A stretch of 64,000 nucleotides of DNA from positions 40,530 to 104,529 of the forward strand of contig UCCA01000006.1 of assembly GCA_900470805.1 (NCBI GenBank), given 5' to 3'. Position numbers and translations under genes: made by a program. Source of the DNA: Hyphomicrobiales bacterium (lineage in GTDB: Bacteria; Pseudomonadota; Alphaproteobacteria; Rhizobiales; Rhizobiaceae). The notes below the pieces were generated by a model. It had not been told where the DNA came from. It saw only the letters and a program-made list of their open reading frames with translations, and searched no databases. Below are positions 16,502 to 25,500 of this stretch, piece by piece (the first letter of the stretch is position 1; every line of letters starts with the position of its first letter).

Positions 16502-19500
16502 TTAGCCGACGTGCGGCGCGGTAACCGCCTCATGCTTGTCGTCGAACAGGATCTTGACCGCTTCGGTGTTGTTCTGCAGCACCGCAACGTCGTGCCAGCC
16601 GCCGTTCGCATTGACGCTGACCACGGTGTCGGCACCCGAGACCGTCGTCTTGACGCTGGAGAGCGCCTCGGCTTCGGTGGCCTGATGGCCGAGCAGGCTG
16701 TCGAGGAGCTTCGACACGTCGAGCGTATCGCCTTCGCTGGCCTTGTAGTCGGTGATCACGTCGGCGAGCTTGACGTCGGCCAGCGCATCGGTGTCGAGAA
16801 CGAAAGTATCGGCCCCTGCCCCGCCGGTCAGCGTATACATGCCGCCGGCGCCCGAGAGAACGTCGTCGCCATCGCTGCCGATCAGCGAGTAGGCATGGTC
16901 GTCACCGCCGCCGAGGGTGGTGTCGAAGGCGATCTCGACGAAATGGCCGGTCGAACCGTCGGTTAGCGTGTAGCTGCCGTCGGCCAGAACCGTCTGGCCG
17001 TTGATCGCGCTGTCGGAAGCATGCGCATCCAGCGACAGGCTGGCGATCTGGTGATCCGACAGGCTCGAGAGCTCGCCGGCATCGCTGATGCCATTGTGGT
17101 TCAGGTCCTGCCAGATGGTGAGCTTTGCGAAAGCCTCGTCGTTGGCGTCGATCTTGCCATCGTGGTTGCTGTCGAGCGTCGCCAGTGCTGCCAGGCCATC
17201 GACATAGGTGCCGCCGGCAAAGTGCGGCGAGAAGATCTCGCTGCCATTGTCGATCTTGCCGTTGCCGTCGACATCATAGGCCAGGATGCCATCCGTACCT
17301 GCCGTCCAGGCGATCTTGTCCTGGTGACCGTCGGCGTTGATGTCGAAGGAGACACCGTGCTCGAGGGTGGTCAGGGCGATGCCGTTGTGGTCGAGATCGA
17401 GGATGATGGGATCGATGCCTGATGTCGTGAAGTTGTCGGCTGTCAGCTTGCCGTAACCGACACCCGTCAACGTCATGATGTGATCGAGAGTAAAGCCCAA
17501 GGTGTTTGCCTGCAGGTTGCTACTGCCGCTGCCGATCGTCATCAGGTAGACGCCGGCGTCGGCATTGTTTCCGGTGCCGGAGTAGACAATCACTTCATAG
17601 GTCCCGGAAGAGATTGACCCTATAGCGCTTGCGATCGCTGCCTTCACGGAACCGGATGCAGTCGAACTGTCGTCGTTCAGCGCGGCGCTGACGACACCAG
17701 TAATCTCCAGCGCCTTGCCTCTATCGACGTTCGTGAGAGAGGCCCCGTTTGTAACCTCCTTGAAACCAACGCCGATGTCCGTGGAGCCCACCTGCACGGC
17801 GAGCTTGTCCATAGCTCCTGTTGTCGCGAAATTGGCAACGGTCGCATAGGTGTTGCGGTTTGCAGCGACCGAGTCGTGCTTGAACAGCAGCGTATCGGAT
17901 GCGCCGTCACCGGCTCCCAGATCGACGTTCCATCTCCGGTTGGTGGCTGCGCCGGCATCGATGACCACGGTGTCGGCACCACCTCCGGCAAAGATCGAGT
18001 CGCCGGCCGATCCGGAGCGGATGACGTCGCCACGCGACGAGCCGGTCAAACTGCTTACCGAAGCGGCGGTGTTGCTCAGCGTCCAGCCGCCGACGCCGGT
18101 GGCGCTAGAAACGTTGATGTCGTTTCCTCTCGCGTCGATCGACGCGCTGCCGGCATTGACCGTTGTGCTCGTTGCCGTCCAATCGCCGGTTGCGGTGATG
18201 TTGGCCGCCGCTCCCGCTGACACCTTGAGCATGTCGCCGCCCGAGAGATCGGTCACCGTATCGACGCCCGCATCGACGACGAAGGTGTCGTCTCCGGCGC
18301 CGCCGGTCAGCGTATCGTTGCCGCCGCCACCGGTGAGGACGTCATTGCCTGCACCACCGATCAGAACGTTGGCGCCGTTGTCGCCGGTCAGGATGTCGTT
18401 GCCCGATCCACCGGTCACGTTCTCGATGTTCGAGATGGAGGTGAAGCCGGTTGCCGAGCCATTCGCCAGATTGACGGTGACGGCTTCGGACGTCGCAGCA
18501 TAGGACAGCAGATCGCTGCCTGCCCCAAGGTTGGCATTGACGATCTCCACACCGGTCACGATGCTGCCGTTGAACTGGGTGAAAACACCACCGGAGACGA
18601 CGGCATTCAGCGTGTCGGCACTGCTCGTACCGACGATCGACAGCGTGTCGCTGCCGGTGCCGCCGTCGATGATGTCCGCGCCGTCGCCGATCGTGTAGTT
18701 GAAGGTGTCGTCGCCGGCGCCGCCGAGCAGGATGTCATTGCCCTTACCACCGGTTATGGCGTCGTTGCCATCGCCGCCATCGATGAAGTCGTTGCCGTCG
18801 CCACCGGACAGGGCGTCGTTACCGCCCATGCCGTAGATGGCGTCGTCACCGGACCCACCGTCAATCGAGTTGGCCGAAGCGTTACCGATCACCACGTCAT
18901 GGCCACTGCCGGCGGAAACCTGACCGGTCACGTTACCTTCGATCAGTATCAGATCGCCAGTGCCGTTGTTGTTGTTCGCATAATTCAGCGAGGCGTTACT
19001 TGTGACATGATAGGCTTCAGCCCAATATTCGAGCGCGCTGAATGCCACGTAGGTCGACTTCACCGTGCCGAGGCTGTCCGTTACGGTTATGCGATAAACA
19101 TAGAGACCCGCATCCTCTTCGGGGTCGAGGAGCCAGCTGTCCGGGTTGCCCTTCACCGTGTTGTTGGCGAATGAAAGCCAGTTGTCCGAGGACGTGGTAT
19201 AGACCTTCGACACCGCATATGTTGCATTTCCGGTAACATCGAACAGGGTCTTCAGGTCGAAATTGATCCTGTTCGGGCTGTCACCTTCCCATGTGAACGC
19301 ATAGCGACCTGATGCGTCGATGCTTTCATTGACGGTCGCGGGAACCGCATCCGTCGTACCATTGATCGCAACCTTGATCTCCTGGAAGGCCGAACCATCC
19401 GCGGAATAGACCGTCAGGGCGTCGTAGACAGTCTGACCGGAATTAAGAGCCTGGACGTTCGCCGCATCATTGTTGAGCTTGTAGCTCCATTCTCCGGTGG

Positions 19501-22500
19501 AGGCGTTAAAGCTGAAGGCGCCATAGGTGCCGTTCAGCGCCGTCGGGGCCTGGAAATGCGCCTCGCCGGTATCGACGTCGGTGACCTTCAAGGTCCCGGC
19601 CGCCGTCTGGCTGGCACCGTCCTCCACGACGGTTCCGGTTGCAGGGCCGGTGATATTTGCCAGATCGTTGGTCCCGTTGACGGTGACCTTGATTTCCTGC
19701 GACGCCGTGCCGTCGGCGGAGGTCACCGACAGCTTGTCGTAGACCGTCTCGCCTGCGCTTAGGGCCTGGACGTTGTCTGCCGTGTTGTTCAGCTTGTAAG
19801 CCCAGACGCCAGTGTCGGCGTTGAAGCTAAAGACGCCGTAAGTGCCGTTCAGAGACGTCGGCGTCTGGAAATGCGCCTCGCCGTTGTCGATATCGGCGAC
19901 GGTCAGCGTTCCGCCTGCGGTCCGCGTCTGGCCGTCTTCCGTGACGCTTCCGATCGCAGTGCCGCTGATCGACGCACCGTCGTTGGTGCCGTTGATGGTA
20001 ACCTTGATCACTTGTTCCGCAGTGCCATCCGCAGACTTGACGGTCAGTGTGTCGTAGACGGTTTCATTGCCGGACAGGGACTGCACCTTCGACGCGCTGT
20101 TGTTCAGCGTGTAGCTCCAGACCCCCGACGTCGCGTTGAAGGCGAAGGTGCCGTAGCTACCGTTGACCGAAGCTGGCGTCTGGAAATGCGCCTCGCCATG
20201 GTCGGCATCGGAAATTGTCAGCGTGCCGCCAGCCGTGGTCGTTGCGCCATCTTCTGCAAGGGTGGCCGTGACCTCGCCGCCGATCTTGGCGATATCATTG
20301 GTTCCGACGATGGTGATCTTGATCGTCTGGTAAGACGAGGCCACACCGTTCTGGTCAACCACCGCCACCTTGTAGGTCTGGACGATCGTTTCGCCTGCTG
20401 CGAGGAAATCGACGTCCTTGTCGGCGACAGTGAAGTTCAGCTCCGCCTTTCTGCCGCTGCCATCCGCATTGCCAACTGCGTCCAGGATCTGGGCGACCGC
20501 GGTACCAAGAAATTTGTTGTTGGCGGCGGTGGTCGTTTCCTCGACGATCTTCAGCGTGTGCGTGTCGTGGATATCTTCATCGCTGAAGACAATCGTCTGC
20601 TTTGCCTGCAACACCGCCGACGAACCCGTCTGGCCGGTCGCTTCCGTTACCGTTCCCAGGGCATTGACCGAGGTGATGTAAGGCTTGTCGTTGGTGCCGT
20701 AGATTGTGAAGCTAACTTCCTTGGCGGTGCCATCGAGCGACTTGACGATGAAGGTCTCGACCTTGGTCTCCTCGTCTCCGAGATACCCAACCGCATCGGC
20801 CGATACCGAGTAGGTGTAGGCGCCCGTCGACGTGATGGTCAGCGTCCCGAGATTCACACCCTTGCTGGTCACGGCAGTCTGGAACGAGGATTGATCGTGA
20901 TCGACGTCCGAGACGGTCATGGTCCCGGATGCGGTCAGCAAGCCGTCCTTGACACGGTAGTCTTCAATGACCTCCGCGACTTTCGGCTCGCCGATGACGG
21001 CTGCGTCGTTGGTGCCGGTGATGGTGACGCCGATTACCTGCGAAGCCGTGCCGTCCGCCGAAGTGACGGTGATCTGGTCTGTCACGGTGTCATTGGCGGC
21101 GAGGCTCTGGACGGCGGTGCTGGCGTTGCTCAGCGTGTAGGTCCAAGCGCCGCTGGTCGCGTTGAATGTGAAGGTGCCGTAAGTGCCGGCGACCGAGGCC
21201 GGCGTCTGGAAATGTGCGTCGCCAACATCGCGGTCGTTCACCGTCACGGTGCCGCCGGTGCTAAGCGTCACGTCTTCCTTGACGGCGCCGGCGATCGTTC
21301 CGGTGATGCTGGCGGTGTCGTTGGTTCCGTTGACCGTCACGGCGAAGGTCTGAGTGTCGGTGGCGCCCGACTTGTCGGTGACCGTCAGCGTGAAGTTTTC
21401 ATTGGCATTGGCCTTCAGGCCTTCGATCGAGGCGTCGTTCGGCACGAAGATATAGGCGCCGGAAGTACTGTTCACGAACAGCGTTCCGTAGGTGCCGACC
21501 TTGGCAACATCGTAGTCTGTTCTGGCCGTCGACTTGGCGCCGCCATCAACACCATAGGTGGCGGTGTCGCTGGCATCGCGATCCGTCGATGTCATTTTTC
21601 CCGTATAGGAACTGAAGCTGTCGTCGCCAGCGGTGTCGGTATACCTGACACCCGTCAGCGTTACCGAAAGCTCGGGCGTGTCGTTGGCGCCATGAATCTG
21701 GACGGTGAACGTTTCGGTAGTGGAGACGTCGGAACCGTCGGTGACCCTGATCTTGAAGCTTTCGCTGACCTCGGCGCTGGTCCTTTCGATCGCCCTGTCG
21801 TCGGGCTGATATATGTACGCGCCGGTCTTGCTCTCAAGATAAAGCGTACCGTATTTGCCGTCGACCTTTACATCATAGACGATGCTACCGACCCTGTAGG
21901 ACGCTCTTGATCCGTCAACGATACCGTACTTGGCGGTGTCGCCGGTGTCGCGGTCGGTCGAGACCAGCGTGCCCTTGACAGACTGGAAGGTGTCGTCTTT
22001 CGCCGTGTCGGTGAAAGAAATGGTGACGGGCGAGAGCTCCGGCTTGTCATTGTTGCCGTCAATCTTGACCAGGAAGTTCGTGCTGTCGGTGGCGCCGGAA
22101 CCATCGCGCACCGTCAGCGTGAAGCTTTCCTGCGCATCGGACCTGCGGCCTTCGATCGCTGCGTCGTTCGGAACGTAGACATAGGCGCCCGTCGTGCTGT
22201 TGACATAGAGCGTGCCGTAGCTGCCGGTTTTGGCAACGTCGAAGCCTTCGCGGGCGGTGGACGCGCTGCCGCCGGAGACGCCATAGGTGGCAGTGTCGCC
22301 GGCGTCGCGGTCCGTGGACGTCAGCTTGCCGGTTGCAACCGAGAAGGCGTCGTCAGCGGATGTGTCGTGGTACGTGATGGTGGAGAGCGACGCGGAAATC
22401 TCCGGCCGGTCATTGGTGCCCTCGACACTGATCGTCAGCACTTCCTTGTCGGAAGCACCGGACTGATCGGTGACCGTCAGATCGAAGCTTTCCGAAGCCT

Positions 22501-25500
22501 TGGACTTCAGCGCTTCGATGGCACCATCCTTTGGTACGTAGAGATAATCGCCGGTGACGCTGTTCAGATAGAGCGTGCCGTAGGTTCCTGCCTTGGCGAC
22601 ATCATAGCCCCGGACACCGGATTCGGCGCCGCCGGTGACGCCATAGGTCGGGCGATCATACGCGTCGCGATCCGTTGAATAAAGCGTTCCCGCCCTGGCG
22701 AAGAATGTGTCGTCGCCTGAAGTGTCGGTGTAGGTGATCCTGGTCAGTGTGGCGTAGAGCTCAGGCGTGTCGTTGGCGCCGTGAATATCGACGGTGAAGC
22801 TCGCCGTGTCGTTGGCGCCGGACGCATCCGTGACCCTGATGGTGAAGCTTTCCGTGGTGTCCGTCTTGCGCGCCTCGATGGCACTGTCGTCCGGTACATA
22901 GACGTATGCACCGGTGCTGCTGTTGATGAACAGCGTGCCGTATTTTCCGTCCTTTGCAACATCGTAGTTCGCGCCGCTGATGCGATAGAAACCGCGATCG
23001 CCGCCGGAGACGCCGTAGGTCGCGCTGTCGCCGGCATCGCGATCGGTCGAAACCAGCGTGCCCTTTACGGAACCGAAGCTGTCGTTTGCCGCCGTATCTG
23101 TGAAGGACAGGGAAACCGGCGAAAGTTCCGGGGTATCGTTTGCGCCTGCCAGGCTGACCGTCAGTTTTTCGGTATCTGTGGCTCCCGCGCTGTCGGTGAC
23201 CTTGAACTCGAAGCTTTCGGAAGCACCTCTCTTCAGTGCCTCGATGGCGCTGTCATTCGGAACGTAGCTGTAGGCGCCGGTTGCGCTGTTGAGATAAAGC
23301 GTGCCGTAGGTGCCGACCTTCGCGACGTCGAAACCGCCTGCGAAGGTCCCGGTTGTCACACCCGTGCCGTTGATGCCGTATGCCGCGGTATCGCCCTTGT
23401 CGACATCGACCGTGGTGAGCTGGCCGCTGAAGCTCTGGAACGTATCGTCAGCAGATGTGTCGGTGTAGGTCCACTTCGCAACCGAAGCCGAGAGCTCGGG
23501 CTTGTCGTTGACGCCAGTAACGGTCACGACGATCTGCTGCGTTGCCGTACCGTCGGCCGATACAACAGTCAGCTTTTCCTGGTAGGTGACACCCTGGCCA
23601 AGTTCCTGCGCCTTCGTATTATTGAGGGCGTAGCTCCATGCGCCGGTCGTGGCGTTGAAGGCGAAGGTGCCGTAGGTGCCGGCCAGCGAGGCCGGGGTCT
23701 GGAAATGCGCTTCGCCGTGATCGACGTCGGCGACGGTTAGTACGTTTCCAGCGCTGAGCGTACCGTCCTCGGTTACGGCGCCGGTGGCAATGCCGGAGAT
23801 GGTGGCATCGTCGTTCTGGCCGGTGACCGTGATCTGGTAGACACCAGTCTTGCTGTCGCCGTCAGAGTCGGTGACGGTGAACGGGACGGTGATGGTGGCA
23901 ATCTCGCCGGCGTTGAGCGACTGCAGGTATTTGGGGTCGATAACGATGTGGCCGTCGCTGTAGCCGTAGGCACCCTGCGGCAACGCGATCGCGATGCCGG
24001 CAGCCGAAGCCACGGTGACCGAGCCAAGCGCCACCTTACCTTCGCCATCGGCACCGAAGGAGAACTGCTTGCCATCGGCGAGCTCGAACGAGTAGTTCTC
24101 AGCGTCTTCCTTGATCGCGGCCGTAAAGACCGGGACATTCACGGATTCGCTCAGGCTGATGTTGGCGAGATAGGTGCCGGTGAAATCGGCCGTGCCGACT
24201 TCCTTGAAGGTCAGCGTGCCGGTGCCAGCTTCGGAAGCGGAGAGATTGCCGATGGTGACCTTTGTCATTTCGTTGGTCGGTGTGTAGACGCCAACTGGCT
24301 GACCGTTCCAATACACCTCGAGCTGGGCCGTACCACCCTGCGGCGTGCCCATCTGGAAGGTCAGTGTGAACGTTCCATCGGTCTTCAGGCCGGTGAGATC
24401 CTGCGAAATGGTCGTGTTGCCAGGCGACGAGCCCATGTCGATCATCGGCGCGCCGTTGGCGGCGACCATGTTCATGTAGCCGCTGCTGACGCGTTCGAGC
24501 TGCACGGAGCTCGGATTTGACCCCTCGACCTTCCAGCCGATGCCGCCGGTTGCCGAGCCGGCAAAGCCGCCATTGTCCCAGCCCTGGGCCTGCCAACCGG
24601 CGCTCTTGAAGTCGCCGTTTGCAAGAAGGTTCACAGCCTGGTCTGTACCCGTGATCGTTGGCTTGTCGTCGATGATATCGACCTGGACTGTCCCGGTGTT
24701 CCAGGCCGTCTTGTCGCCATCACCGTCCGTCGCCGCAAAGTCAAAAACCAAACGAAGCTGGTCGCTGTCGGGCGCGTGGTCTATCGATGCCGACTGCGTA
24801 TAAGTGTACGCGCCGGTCTCCTGATTTGCCGACAATGTAAAAACAACCGTCTCGCCTGCATATGCGGTGAGTGTGATGACACCCTTCACGATTGTCGTTT
24901 CGTAGGTCAAATCGACGCCGTGCGATTTCAGCGCCGGAAAGTCCTCGCTTGTGGTGTTCTGATGTTCGATGACCGTGCGGAACGCGAGATCGGTAATCTT
25001 GGCGCCGTCGGCGCCCGGCGTGAACAACAGCGTTCCTGTAGCAGACTGTGGCGTGAACACGCCTCCAGCGCCATGCTCGTTGATAACACTGGTGCCAGAA
25101 TAGTCCGCCGTCGGCACATCGTCCTTGACGGTCACGGTGAAATTCACCGGGAGCGTGTCGCCGTCCGCATCCTTGGCTGTCGCGACAAAAGACAGGCCGA
25201 TCTGTTCGTTCTGCGATGGCGCAACGGCGAGAAGCTGGATTTCGCCCTCGCCGGCCGGGGAGCCCGCGGTCTGAGGGTGATCAATGCTCTGCAGCAGCTC
25301 GAACGTGTAGGCGCCGTTGGCGGCAGCTGGGTTCAGCGTGACGACGAATACGTCGACCTGCTTGACAGTAGCACCTTCCCCCTCGCCCGTGCTGACGAGG
25401 ATGTAGCCCGTCAGCGTGTGACCATTGTCGGAAATCACATACTGGATCGGCTCGCCATGCGAGGTCAGACCTTCCGGCGCGTTCTGCGCGTCGAATGTCA

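Noticed and set aside
19871..21910. A 679-residue open frame on the plus strand with repeats
   Set aside because: It mirrors the repeat units of the adhesin gene on the other strand; the apparent repeats are only the complement of the VCBS repeats.
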